A stretch of DNA of 64,000 nucleotides from Trematomus loennbergii (GCA_012861695.1 JAAOOA010000380.1:53501-117500); one strand, 5' to 3'. Positions 11,695-22,872 are shown, numbered from the stretch's first letter. Program-made: numbers and translations. Notes: a model not told the origin generated them from the sequence alone.

Positions 11695-12662
11695 GGGTCA
11701 TTCCAGAATTGGAAGACAATTTAGACACCAACATTTTTGAAAAATGAACCTTTCATTTGATTATTTTTTGTTATGTATTTAGGAAAAACAGATAATAAAC
11801 CATAAAAAAAAGTGATTTGCCCAGCTAAGGCATCAATGTATATTTTCCAATGAAGAATTAACCCTGTTACTCTAATTATAGTAACAGGGTTGCAAGTAAC
11901 AGGGTTGAAAATCAATGCTAATTTTAGCTTTTACCTCAGGAATTAATGCTAGCTGCACAATGTAATGCTATTGTCAAGGAATGGACACACTTTATATTAT
12001 ATTTATATTTATATATATTTAACAAAAGAAAGATACATTTGAAATTAATTTGTTTTTGTCTCATAATTTGAGTAACAGGGTTGCGTTTGTATGAGTGCCA
12101 CACTCCTTCAAGAGTGACAAGATTGGAAATATATTACAAATAAAAGAGAGGACTTAGTTTTGGTCTACCCATGGTAGTAGCACATGGCTTGCTGATGTCC
12201 TTTCCACTGTGTCATGCGACAAACAGTTTTTTCACTTCCTCTGCCGAGCTAAAAAGGTTTCGGTAACAGGGTTGCGCGCATGTTGAGGGACACACCTTCT
12301 GTGCAAAATTACTGTTATTTAAAATGTGTTTATGATTTAACAAATTGATTTTACCATTACAAGACACATATATCAATAGAATAATACCAAAAAGTAATTA
12401 AAAACCCTATTTTAAATGTTATAGTTGACATGCAAGTTGGTCACCAAGAAGCTGGGACAAGAGAAAAGGGCAATTTTAGGGGTGTTCGAGAGCTATTTGA
12501 TATTTTAAATAATATTTGAAACCTTTTTCTACAACTTTATATGCATCTTGTCTCAAGACAAGTATATTTAACACAACAAGTGCATGTCTTAGCTTTTTGG
12601 GCATGGATTATTAGATTTTTTATATGGGGGACATGAAATGTCCTCCAATTCTGGAATGACCC
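11695..12662. mobile_element. 968-bp element with 19-bp TIRs in the left foldback arm
   Basis: It starts GGGTCATTCCAGAATTGGA and ends with the exact reverse complement. The right foldback arm (13650-13676) shows the empty site; the duplication is at most AAAA. The interior has GTAACAGGGTTG four times direct and once inverted. No protein is recognisable. Superfamily unknown. Confidence 0.8.
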
Positions 12663-12840
12663 AAAAATAAAATGTTACCATTAGTTCTTAATGAAATTGA
12701 TACGGTTTGACTTTGTATTAGTAAGCCTACTACTAACAATACATTGAAGTACTTTTACTGTGTATTTTTTGAGAAATACTCTGTCAAAGTCCCCTCCTGA
12801 GAACAAAATCAAGCCACTTCTTCTAAGTTTGATGAGGGAA

Positions 12841-13486
12841 AAAAATATTTTTTGGGTGATTTAATGGGTGATGTAACATTAATGACAGACATAATATGAG
12901 GTCCTTGGCACTCTAGAGGGGTCATTTTGTGATCATGGGGCATCACCCTTACAGCATCAGGACAATATCATATGGAGTCAGATACTGGAAGTGGGCTGGA
13001 GGCGTTAACTGGGACTGATGGAAGGATGAGGCTGATGAGACTGAAGAATCTGCGAGGAACGAACTAGCGGCAGAGGAATAATTATATATTAAAAGACAGC
13101 AGCATCATAAGAGGGCAACCATGTGACAGAGTGTGTTACTTTGCTGAAGGATATTTGTGACCAGCTATCCATTCCAGGCCAGACTCTAAAGACTTTCCAA
13201 GGTGTGAAAATGCTGCTGCCGGAGTACTGACTGGAAGTATTGCTGATATCATGTCTACCATCCTCTTAAAATACTCTGTCCAACAATATCAGTCTCAGGA
13301 AGAAATGTTTTTTAACGCTTATTAAAAAAAAACATGCATTCTTGTACTCAGGAGGGGACATTGACAGAGGATTACTGGAAAAGTACACAATAAGTACTTC
13401 ATAGTACTTGTGGGGGTAGTTTCAGTAGTACTGAGTCCAACAGGATCAATCTCACGAAGAACTAATGGCAACAAAAAAGAATTCCC
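12841..13486. other. Foldback spacer
   Basis: This is the single-copy centre of the foldback. Together with the right arm it shows about 175-bp periodicity around the motif GGAGGGGAC-TTGACAGAG (near 13352, 13526 and 13703), suggesting old internal tandem duplication. No gene seen. Confidence 0.5.
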
Positions 13487-13849
13487 TCATCAAACTTAGC
13501 AGAAGTGGCTTGATTTTGTTCACAGGAGGGGACTTTGACAGAGTATTTCTCAAAAAATACACAGTAAAAGTACTTCAATGTATTGTTAGTAGTAGGCTTA
13601 CTAATACAAAGTCAAACCGTATCAATTTCATTAAGAACTAATGGTAACATTTTATTTTTATCATTCATCAAAGATAGCAAAAAACATGCATTATGTACTA
13701 TGGAGGGGACTCTGACAGAGGATTACTCACAAAGTACACAGTAAAGTACTTCATTTTATTTCTGGTTGCAGTCAACTAGTACCAAGTCCAACAGTGTCAG
13801 TTTTATTAAGAACTTGTGGTAAAAAATATTTGTATCACTCATTGAATAT

Positions 13850-14639
13850 TAGGATGTCCCGATCACCTTTTTTGCTCCGATCCGATTCCGATCATTTGAT
13901 TTTGACAATCTGCCGATACGATTTTTCCCGATCCGATCTTTATGCAATGCATTAAGAGGAAAAAAAAGGTAACAGATAACGGCTGGTCATCCAACGCGAT
14001 GATTCAGCTATCTTGGCTGTTCTGGGGTAGTTTCTCTTTCCTTTTAAAAGTCTCTGAAAGTGTCGGTTGTTTCAGTGCCGTTACCTGAGTGGCCGCTGTG
14101 TACTCGTCGTGTTGTTGTTGGTGGTGTTTGTATTAGATTGGTCATGTTGAACGTAGCTCTGTTCTTTCCACCACGCGGAACCTCCGCCTTGCAAACATTG
14201 CATCTGGCTGTTACACTGCCTTCGCTTTCAATTTTATAATACTTCCAAACTCCTGACATTTTCTCTGTCCCGACTCCCGAGGCACCAGCTGAAACGTAGC
14301 CTCTCGTTAGCTTACTGCTACTATTAGACACTGCGCCCACTCTGTTGCCAGATTGAGAGAAATAAGCAACCAGGTCTATGAAAACAAGCCCAAAAGAAGC
14401 AACACATACATGATGTTGTGTAATTTTAACCCAAAACTAAGGCCTCAGGATGACTTTAAGACGTGAACATGGTCATTTTTGTTTTGTAACATTAAAAAAT
14501 GTATAAAAATATTTTATAAAAAAAAAAAAAAAAAAAAAAAAAATTCCGATCCCCGATTTTTTTCTCCCGATCGCCGATCACGTGAAAATCACGTGATCGG
14601 CTCCGATCCCCGATCACGTGATCGGATCGGACATCCCTA
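13850..14639 (-). mobile_element. hAT-type element hAT-C with BED remnant
   Basis: It begins TAGGATGTCCCGATC and ends GATCGGACATCCCTA, flanked by a perfect 8-bp duplication TTGAATAT (13842-13849 and 14640-14647). It lies in the right arm of the foldback; the left arm keeps the empty site. A poly(A)-like T/A run at 14518-14543 sits near its right end. Confidence 0.9.
14044..14340 (-). pseudogene. BED zinc-finger fragment of hAT-C transposase
   Basis: The frame contains SGVWKYYKIE and ARCNVCKAEVPRGG, the aromatic N-edge and the two cysteines of a BED finger. The His ligands are displaced: a one-base shift after TNLIQ changes an expected His-rich stretch into TPPTTTRRVH. Known BED fingers bind transposon ends. 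No catalytic core follows, so this is a broken, non-autonomous copy. Confidence 0.7.
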
Positions 14640-14701
14640 TTGAATATAGCAGGAATAAAAATGAAAAGCAGCTGATTGACCGAGTGCAGAAACGCTGTAT
14701 A

Positions 14702-14938
14702 CAGGGGCGGACTGGGACTACAAATCAGCCCGGGACTCTCGACCGGCCCACTTCGGTACCGCCGGCCCACCTCGGTACCGCAAGTAAGCGGCCCACCTCG
14801 GTGGTGCCGCAAGTAAATACCGCGAGGAAATTGTCGACGGGGGGGGGGGGGGTTGAGCAGTGACTTATCCGACCGGCGACTTATCCGACCGGCCCACTTC
14901 AGTACCGGCCCATCGGGATTCGTCCCGAACGTCCCCTG
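14702..14938. mobile_element. 237-bp hAT MITE
   Basis: Termini CAGGGGCGGACTGGGAC and GTCCCCTG; perfect 8-bp duplication GCTGTATA (14694-14701 and 14939-14946). The interior is C/G-rich with repeated CGGCCCAC motifs. Inserted in the right foldback arm. Confidence 0.9.
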
Positions 14939-15714
14939 GCTGTATATATAGTTTAAATCTCCTTAGTTACAATGTTGTCCATTTTAGACAAAGGCTTATT
15001 ATATTTACAGCCCCTAATAACATTTATTTTCTGGGCTCAATATGTGTCTTGGCTGTTTTCGTTGTGATCGCTAAATTCACCTTGTTATAATATTATCACT
15101 ATAACACTGACCCAGATCGCTGGATCGCGAGAAACACCTGTCATCAGACTGGCAAGGGCTGTTCCATGCTCTGCTCAACCTCCCGTCTTCCCAATGGACT
15201 CAGTAGCGCCCCCTGCTGCCGTGTAGCATGTGTGAGTGAGCATGTGTGACTGTGTATGAGCCAGCCACGGCGGAATATTACTGCCAAAAGTCACGTGACT
15301 TTTGGCAGTAATATTCCGCCGTGAGAAGAAAAGGTTTTGTACTTGTAAAAAAAGTGTTTGTAGTTGTAAAACAAAGTGTTGTAGTTGTAAAACAAATTTG
15401 TGTACTTGTAAAAAATAGTTGTGTACTTGTAAAACCTAAGCTGAATTTGTCTCTGAAACATGATTTATTAGAAAAATGTTATGTGTTTGTTTGATAGATA
15501 CGTTTTTCTTTGCAAAACTAAATTCATTAGTTTGTAGATGGTGTTTTGTATTTGCAAACCACATTGTGTTTGTTAGTGAATCATAAGGCATTTGTAAAAC
15601 CTGTTTAGTTTGTTTGTGGAGTTATGGCAGGAAATTAGCTCCATAGCTGGCTATCAACTCGATCACTCAAGCCAGCCGTGTCCTATCTAGTTAGGTGCGC
15701 ATTCACATGAAAGG

Positions 15715-15860
15715 GGTACCGCGGTGAAGTTAGTTTTAGGTTGGATATTCGACGGACATTCGCGGACCAGCCAGGAGCGTCAGTTTCCCACCGCGGTGAA
15801 GTTAGTTTTAGGTTGGATATTCGACGGACATTCGCGGACCAGCCAGGAGCGTCAGTTTCC
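15715..15860 (+). repeat. 71-bp tandem duplication
   Basis: Two adjacent, nearly identical units beginning CCGCGGTGAAGTTAG. They mark the left edge of the 7.1 kb block carrying the MULE-like gene and may be its subterminal repeats. Confidence 0.85.
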
Positions 15861-16037
15861 CCTGCTGCTGGCTGTATTACGACGGGGAGATCTCTGCGCG
15901 AAACGAGGCTTTCACTTAGGGACCATCAACAAATGACTTTTCAATTACACAAGAAAAATGTTGTTTTTAATAAATCGACAGCTTCTCGATCGTGTGAATG
16001 TGAAGCAAATTCACTCTAGAGCATACATTTATTGAAC

Positions 16038-16520
16038 ACACCTCTTTTTATTCCATTTTAATACTTTAAATATTTTTATATTAATATTTTGATGGAGAAA
16101 TGAGCTTATTTCTTCAATACCTTCCAGGTCATGTGACCTAATCACTCAAAATCAATGCTGGGTCAAAGAACTACACTGGCTGCATAGGACACACCTCTTT
16201 TTATTCCATTTTAATACTTTAAATATTTTTATATTAATATTTTGATGGAAAAATGAGCTTATTTCTTCAATACCTTCCAGGTCATGTGACCTAATCACTC
16301 AAAATCAATGCTGCGTCAAAGAACTACACTGGCTGCATAGGATACACCTCTTTTTATTCCATTTTAATACTTTAAATATTTTATATTATATTTTGATGGA
16401 CAAATGAGTTTATTTCTTCAATACCTTCCAGGTCATGTGACCTAATCACTCAAAATCAATGCTGGCTTAAAGAACTACACTGGCTGCATAGGACACACCT
16501 CTTTTTATTGTAAATTAGCT
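16038..16520 (+). repeat. 153-bp tandem repeat, 3.2 copies
   Basis: Units start at 16038, 16191, 16344 and 16495 (cue: ACACCTCTTTTTATTCC). Each unit contains CAGGTCATGTGACCTAATC, a short palindrome. The array lies about 270 bp beyond the stop codon of the minus-strand gene. Confidence 0.9.
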
Positions 16521-16787
16521 TATTAGCTTAGCTTAGCTTATTTCTTCAATATCTAATGACTCAAAATCACTTTCTGAATTGAATACTAGTCTGTACACAA
16601 TAGAAACAGCTCTTTATATCGGATAATATTACATCTATTTAATATTAATATTTCTATGGAAAATTCAGGATTTTTTCTATAGCTTCCCAGTCATGTGATC
16701 CAGTGATTAATGATCAGAAAGTAAAACAAACAAGGCTACACAGGACACATGTTTTACTAATGGTCATCATTGAGCACATTTCAAGTA

Positions 16788-16898
16788 TTACTTGCACAAA
16801 GGACATTTCCAATATCCTGTCTCTGCCTTTTTAAAGTCTCTGCTGTCCATTGCCAAACACTGGGCATGGTACCATCGTTCACAGTCATCACACTGAAT
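16788..16898 (-). pseudogene. Exon 8: second half of PHD finger and stop
   Basis: It reads IQCDDCERWYHAQCLAM, then YWKCPLCK and TAA. With exon 7 this gives the full C-x2-C, C-x2-C, H-x2-C, C-x2-C ligand set and the conserved Trp before the last pair. PHD fingers commonly read histone H3 tails; here that could steer integration, which is inference. Confidence 0.8.
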
Positions 16899-17336
16899 CT
16901 GTTGAAGTGAAAGAAATAATGTATTTATATATTTGTAGCTTAGATTACCATTCAGTTGTCTTAATACTCAAGTGTTAGTGAGGAATCAGCTGACACAATC
17001 ATCTGGTCCTTAAAACCCACTGCCTGTGTTTTAACATGCTCTTGTTTTTTTTTTTTTTTGTTTTATTGTTCTGTCTTTTAAATTGTTTTATTTAAGTATT
17101 CCAGTAATGTGTGTTGCATGTTTTAAATGTATTGTATTTACTTGTTTAAAATTAAATGTGTTTTAGGTTGACTTTTAAAATCTGTCCAGGGACTACAGAT
17201 GAAAAATAGCCTCTTGGCTAACTCTGGCACATTTACAGAGATGTTAATTAATGTGCACTGTCCCTGTTAAATAAATGAATACATTAAAAAATAAATGTAG
17301 ACATCACAATTCCACATTTTCTTCACAACAGCTCAC

Positions 17337-17413
17337 CCAGTTTGTGATGGGAGATCCAGATCCTGGAGGCCTTAAGGCAGCACACATAGCACAATAAGTG
17401 TGCTCATCAAGGA
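17337..17413 (-). pseudogene. Exon 7: first half of PHD finger
   Basis: It contains HTYCAMCAALRPPGSG, giving the first Cys pair of a PHD finger, and ends ITNW before GTGAGC. The phase joins exon 8 cleanly. Confidence 0.75.
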
Positions 17414-17527
17414 CTGAAACAAGATAACAATACATGTATGTCAGCTTCTATATACATATACATATATATATATATATATATATACATACATACAGACACA
17501 CATATACATATATTCATATTTATTTAC

Positions 17528-17645
17528 CTGATGCCTCAAGGATTTCGAGAGCCAGTTCTATCCTCTCCTGTTTCATGTATTTCTTCGAACACTCGAAATT
17601 CACATTCGGGATCAGAGGGAAGGACTCCATGACTGCCTTTGCCAT
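17528..17645 (-). pseudogene. Exon 6: linker after the protease domain
   Basis: Open frame MAKAVMESFPLIPNV to EILEAS, acceptor TGTAG, donor GTAAAT. It joins exon 5 (VVVVK) without a shift. It probably forms the last helices of the protease fold. Confidence 0.65.
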
Positions 17646-18160
17646 CTACACAAACAACACTTATGTTATGGAGGTTTTTTCTTCTTTATTGTATAGTAAT
17701 ACAGATACAGACAAAAACATGAGACACATTATAGAAGACATCCACCCTTGACTAGAATGCCTCCCAAAACTTTTCATTATTGATATAGACCGGTCCTATT
17801 ATTGGAATTTTGAGATATTTGGAAGCGAAGTTTTGTCAATGAAACTTTCTGTGTTCAAGTGAATACTACATTAGTGTTAAATAACTGTTAATTTAAGTTC
17901 AGCAATGTTGTGTCATAATCCAATTGTTGTCAGTTGTGAAAAATACAATAAACAACAACATGATATCGGCATTATACTGTATATTGTCCATTGGCCAACC
18001 TGCCTGCTAAATATTATGGGGATCAGCATCGGCCTTTAAAAAACCCTTATCGGTCGACCACTACTTTGACAGATTTTTTAATCCGTCCTTGCATTAAACT
18101 GTCTTTCACATTAAAAACTCTGCTTGTTAACTGGATGAAAACAGAATCTCTTCAGCTCAC

Positions 18161-18287
18161 CTTCACAACAACGACACCACAGCTACATCCATCCTTTTGA
18201 AGTGGGTGGCCCATAACGCCTCCCTTCCACTTAACATCCACCCAGTCTGTTATGCTGTGGCGTGTCCTCCTTATCTTGAAGTACTCC
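18161..18287 (-). pseudogene. Exon 5: C48 protease Gln/Cys segment
   Basis: It continues exon 4 in frame (phase 2) and ends PLQKDGCSCGVVVVK. This matches the Q-x-DG-x-x-CG motif: oxyanion-hole Gln and nucleophile Cys of the C48 family. With exons 3 and 4 the His-Asp-Cys triad is complete. Confidence 0.8.
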
Positions 18288-18563
18288 CTGAGAAAGGATA
18301 ATGTTAACACACTTTATATTTCTAATTATGTGGCACCTAAAGATAATGTAACAGACATTTATACTGTTTGTATTCACCATATGACCATTTATTTATATAA
18401 GGGTCAGCTATAGATATCACTGTCTGAACACAGACTGTATCAGACTGTTTAAAATACTTTCAATGCTGTTTGTGAGTATGAATGTAACTAAATGTGACAC
18501 ATTTTTTATGTTTAAATATAGTTTTTACTTGAATTTTCAAATATCTATTGAATTTGTATTTAC

Positions 18564-18840
18564 TGTATTCTTTTGGCAGCATGTTCGGAGTCATCAAGCT
18601 CTTTGATGCTTTGAGCTGGATCCACCAGGAATACGGTGCTGGTTTTGGCATGAATGTACTGTGAGAGAACAAAAAAAGTAAAAGCACTTTTCATCAAAAA
18701 AGATTTTTGGTTTCACTATGTAAGTCTTGTGCTTTAACAGAAATAATACAATAACAAAAATAATTACAAACCAGCAACTTCCAGTGGTTGTTGTTGACAA
18801 GTACAAAGGACAGGACAGCTTCATAGTTGTCAAAGTTTAC
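18564..18840 (-). pseudogene. Exons 3-4: C48 protease His and Asp segments
   Basis: Exon 3 (18840-18772) ends VLVNNNHWKLL, the HW motif holding the catalytic His of Ulp1/SENP-type proteases. Exon 4 (18658-18564) has TSTVFLVDPAQS, with the catalytic Asp in VDP. The junction phase is 0. Both read without stops. In the family the enzyme cleaves ubiquitin-like modifiers; the target of the transposon-encoded form is unknown. Confidence 0.75.
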
Positions 18841-19022
18841 CTATAATGGCATCAAATAAAGGATTAAAACAAACTTGAAGGCTAAGGTAAAAATAAAAAA
18901 CTGACAAAAGTATCTAGACATTTTTTCAGATATTTTTTTGGCAGAAATCGTTAAATGCAAGATAAAGAAAATGACACAGTGTAGAGTGAAACTTCAGACA
19001 CTTGAAACATGTAGTCACGTAC

Positions 19023-19153
19023 CTCCCCTGTCACTGGTGGGGTCGAAGTGAGCATAGCTCACAGTGGCGGATAAGTAAGATGCGTCCTTTCATCTGTGAG
19101 GGGAGCACTGCCACGACCACCTCGGTGTCCTTTTTTTTCCACAGCCAGGTCAA
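19023..19153 (-). pseudogene. Exon 2 of the MULE-like/C48 gene
   Basis: It reads LTWLWKKKDTEVVVAVLPSQ then MKGRILLIRH, with acceptor TTGCAG and donor GTACGT. A TGA falls near the end, after RPHQ; loss of a few bases there would explain it. The region precedes the protease domain. Confidence 0.6.
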
Positions 19154-19220
19154 CTGCAAGTCAGGATTGAGGGGGAATAGATGCATTCTGTTTAATATGG
19201 ACACTTGAGGAATCTTTTAA

Positions 19221-19294
19221 CCCTCCGGTATCACTCTGGACATTTTTGTCCCGAATGACTAATTACGGTAGTGCATTTGAATGATACCAGAGGG
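19221..19294. mobile_element. 74-bp piggyBac-like MITE
   Basis: It is flanked by TTAA on both sides (19217-19220, 19295-19298). The ends CCCTCCGGTATCA and TGATACCAGAGGG are a 13-bp inverted repeat with one mismatch. TTAA duplication plus a CCCT start is the piggyBac signature. It sits in intron 1 of the transposon gene. Confidence 0.8.
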
Positions 19295-19736
19295 TTAACA
19301 ATCTTGAATTTTCGGGTGAAGGCCTTGTTTTTGTATATGCACCATCAAAGCTACATACACAGAATATAATTAAACTGTCCATGTTTATGCATTTAACCTT
19401 TTTCCCTTTTAGAGTTTTCACTAAATGACATTAAACAGGCTGCTCAGGAACAGAAACTGTAATTGCAGTTTCAAGTCTGATTTAGAAATCTAGTTTCTGT
19501 TATAAGTTTGTATGCTGTATTTACATTTACATTTTTCATCTTCATATTCTCCCCCTACAACATGCACTTAATCATCTTGGGTTATAATACTTCATGTCCT
19601 TTGTCCTTCACCTCACTCTTTACCAATTTAGTCCATGCTTTACTTTCTGACAATATTTACTTATTCCATTGTTACAATTACAATGCTGGAGAACAATTTA
19701 CACACTTTGAACATAGTAAGTCTTAGAGAAACTCAC

Positions 19737-21387
19737 ATTTCCCTGTGCATCTTTTTCCTGTTGGTCCACTTTTCTTTTCTTCAGCTTTGTGGCAGGTGGG
19801 CTCTTGGGGTTGGGTAGTGTTTTTGGTGGATTGAAGTACTTGGACTTGGACTTGGTGTGATCAGCAGAACTTTCCCGCTTGTTCCACTGTTCCTCGTGGT
19901 CATCATCTGGCCTGCTAGGATGTCCAAAGTTTTTGTCCAGAATATGCATTGGCAGATTGTGTTGCTCAATGTGCTCTACATATCTTCCTTGTATTGAGGC
20001 ATACATTTTGGAGATGAACTCTGCTGGTCTCAGGTACTTTTTTTTTTTAAAAGGATGGAGTGGTTGACCAACCCAAACCAGAGCTCAACATGGCAGTTGG
20101 TATCCCTGGTTTTATGGCTTCCATCTTTTTTAGAGGTACCTTTTCTATGTCGCGACAGATCCCAAGCAACAAACCACTCCACAATGGGAAGATCCCATGT
20201 AGTTTTTTAACAGTGCATCAATGACACCAGGACAGAGGTAGTGGTTTTTTACACGAACAGCATCGTCAGAGAGAATGTCACACTCTGCTTGGTCCCGCCT
20301 GACTTGAAAAGCTGTGTAAAAGGGGACTTTCCCATAATGCTATGAGTATTTTTTTCCATTTTGCTTTCCTCCTCTCCCATTACATGTCCACTTTCTCCAG
20401 TTTCACGTTCCGAGTTTGCAAAATGCACTTGTCAAGGTACATTTTGCTCTGTTTCACCAAATGAGTGTACTCCTCTGCATCAAAAAGCACACACATATGA
20501 TAAAAAACATCAATGGCTTCCTGCATACTTGTGCAGTTCAGGATGTAGGCAAAACAGAATGTTGCATATTCCTGTGTGCCTCTGTCTACAGTTTTTTTTC
20601 CAAATGCTTGTGACACAGCCTTCATGATATGAGCAGAGCACAGATGCAGCACAGTGAAGTTAGGAATCAGTTCAGTTTGTCCAGACACTATCTCAAATGC
20701 TCTGTCAAGGTACACTGACATATTTTCCCTGTTAAAAGACAGAAGCACACTGTTTATCAGAGCCCAACTATAATCTGTCTCAACCTGTGCTATCTTTCTT
20801 TTTGTTGTGTAAGACAACTTTCTTTTAAATTCCATGAGCCAATGGGAAATAGATGGAATGGAATGGCTGTTGGTGATCAGTTCTGTGACAGGCAAGGGAG
20901 GCTTATCCTTACCCATTCCGGGCAAAACCAAAGCATAATACAAGACCCGCTTATTTTGATCAGGAATTTTCTGTATCACGCTGCCTGTGGCATCAAGGTA
21001 GAGAGTTGTAGGTGTTGGCTTTTTTAAGTGCTCAGTCCAAATTTTTATTCCAGCATCTGTGTATAAATGTACAGCAAACGGATCTATTTGTAGGTGCTGA
21101 AGATAGCCTTTTGATGATGCATGACTGCTGCTCTCTTTGATTATTTTTTGAGTCAACATGAGTTCAAGCATCATGTCATCGTGGAGCCTTGCACTTTTCT
21201 TCACTTCAGAGGATATTGTCTTTAACACATCTTTGGTGAGGCTTCTGCTTATGTTACCAGCCATTATTTCCTCTACTGGTGTCTGTCTTAACATAGTGTA
21301 ATAATAATTGCTGACACCACTGGTTAAGGCTTTGGAAATGGTTAAGGCATTTCTCCTCCTACTTGAAAGACTACGGAGGGATAGGGT
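19737..21387 (-). pseudogene. Exon 1: MULE-like transposase domain
   Basis: The exon follows TTTTGCAG (acceptor ends at 21388); the open frame has no real ATG. Motifs, counted from the open frame: LYLDATG (Asp about 134), VETDYSWALINSV (Asp about 207) and LHLCSAHIMK (Cys/His about 252-255), matching the D, D and C-x2-H order of MULE-type RNase H folds. The frame stops at 20380. Homologous-looking sequence continues in other frames (KNHYLCPGVIDALL; ELWFGLVNHSIL) and again openly to 19737 (KYLRPAEFISKMYASIQGR). The donor is GTGAGT at 19736-19731. At least two frameshifts are needed to explain this. Confidence 0.7.
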
Positions 21388-21593
21388 CTGCAAAATTAGT
21401 TTGTGTGTGTGTATATATCTATATATATATATCTATATATGCTCTGAAAGTTCCACTTCCTGCCTGCCCGACCTTACGTTACGGCTGCGCCGCGACAAAA
21501 ATAGGATTCGATCCTAATTTTAGAGGAGCCCTGCGCCGAGCCGCTTCTGGGACGCTTCTGAGCCGTAACGCGCCGCGTGTGGTGGAATAACGG

Positions 21594-22527
21594 CCCCTAC
21601 ACACGGCGGCGTGCGTTGACGCTTCAACGCTTCTGCCCATTCACTTTGAATGGGGTGACGTCACGATTCGCTGAACTGCATTCTGGGAGCAAAGCGTAGC
21701 TTTTCTCGCGGTGCTCGCTGCAAAAGTAGAGCAATGTTCTACTTTTGAAGCTGAGGCGGAGGCGTCAGCCAATCAAATCCCGCGTATGCAAATCTGACAG
21801 TTCAAGCGCTAGCCAATCAAACCGCGTGTATGCTGAGAGAGCCAGACCTGCAGTTCATTTCCTCATATGCCAAAAAATGGAGGAGAAAATAATCTTAGCG
21901 GTAGGGAATCACCCGGTGCTTTCAGTCCCTGTTCACCTACCGGGATACAAACCGGAGGAGCCAGGCATGGAGGGAGGTGGTAGAGACAGTGGGTGAAACT
22001 GGTAGGTTTTCGCCTGATTGGGGAGTTTATATCCAGTGTACTTCGTTTGAATGGACAGCAGCATAGACAGTATATTTAGCCACCATGCAATGTTGCATAA
22101 AATAGCACCATAGACATTAATTAAAAATCGCTTTTTAGACATTAATGTCTATGGTGAGATTCATACACTGGAGCCTTTTTAAAGCCTTTTTACCCTGCTG
22201 CAAACAGAACCCCCCCCCCTTCCCATCACAAACTTTACACAGACCCCCCCCTTCCAATTATCAACTCCTGTCTTGTTTCCGCAAACTCTTGTGTCCTGCA
22301 GCAGCTAAACGTTTTGCAAGCCCCCGTTCGTATAGTACCTAAAATAATAGACATCGCTTTTTCCAGCTGACAAACCCGACTTTCTGGTCACTTCTTCAAT
22401 TTTCCAGCCCTTGGGGAGAGACACGGGAGATTCATGTGATTTGTTGTTGGTCGCGTTGCTCGCGTAAACTCCCCAAGCTCAAGACACGCCCACCGCCAAG
22501 CGGCAACGCACGCCGCCGTGTGTAGGC
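21594..22527. mobile_element. DNA element with CG-rich TIRs
   Basis: Left end CCCCTACACACGGCGGCGTG, right end CACGCCGCCGTGTGTAG with CGTTG/CAACG continuing inward. About 930 bp, no clear gene. A 43-bp stretch with C-runs lies at 22205-22250. It sits upstream of the transposon gene's first remaining exon. Confidence 0.7.
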
Positions 22528-22872
22528 TGCGTGACACCCATTGACTAGAGTGGCCGCGATCGCCGTGAGCACCGCGGCGTATATATATATAATTATATAT
22601 ATAGAATAATTATGATGATGAATGCATTTTTTTACCACTAAAATACAGCAACACGTCTTTGATTCATTTAGTTTATAACTGGAATATTACAGTTATTATT
22701 AACTTTGTCTCTACAAAGTAGCCTGTCCAGGAAATATGCCCAAATCAACAAAAACTGCGAGCCGGCAGGCAAGACGCTCCGCTTCTGTAACGCGCCTGGT
22801 AGGGTATGACACGGAGGAGGCCGGACCAAAACCGCAACGCGGCGCAGACGGACCCGGTGGAATCTAGGGGTT
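22528..22872. other. Right edge of the 7.1 kb block
   Basis: Short AT run at 22577-22604, then CG-rich sequence ending TGGAATCTAGGGG where transposon X copy 2 resumes. No gene recognised. Confidence 0.35.

Larger units (their letters stand above)
10934..15646. mobile_element. 4.7 kb foldback element with arms of about 1.1 kb
   Basis: The ends CTATGGAGCTAATTTCCTGC and GCAGGAAATTAGCTCCATAG are perfect inverted repeats. Homology between the arms continues inward to about 12840 on the left and 13487 on the right once the nested insertions are removed. The arms also contain a local hairpin at 11218-11258 and 15265-15322 (cue: CGGCGGAATATTACTG). No coding frame of its own is visible. It interrupts transposon X copy 2 between CGCTG and CTGGC, so the target duplication is short. 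Confidence 0.85.
16788..21387 (-). pseudogene. Transposon gene: MULE-like DDE + Ulp1/C48 protease + PHD finger
   Basis: Eight exons can be traced on the minus strand with GT/AG borders: 21387-19737, 19153-19023, 18840-18772, 18658-18564, 18287-18161, 17645-17528, 17413-17337 and 16898-16788 (stop TAA). Reading phases agree across exons 3 to 8. The N-terminal part carries DDE-type motifs, the middle a SUMO-protease-like fold with His, Asp and Cys, and the end a C4HC3 PHD finger. Exon 1 is frameshifted after about residue 337 and exon 2 has a stop, so the copy is dead. The first exons are missing: exon 1 starts at a splice acceptor next to an AT microsatellite. Plant Mutator-like elements carrying Ulp1 domains and the fish Zisupton/KDZ group are the closest known parallels I can name. 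It could also be a domesticated gene copy. Confidence 0.72.

Noticed and set aside
21385..21393. Start codon for the 337-residue minus-strand frame
   Set aside because: There is no ATG; the sequence is TTGCAG, a splice acceptor, so the frame is an internal exon.
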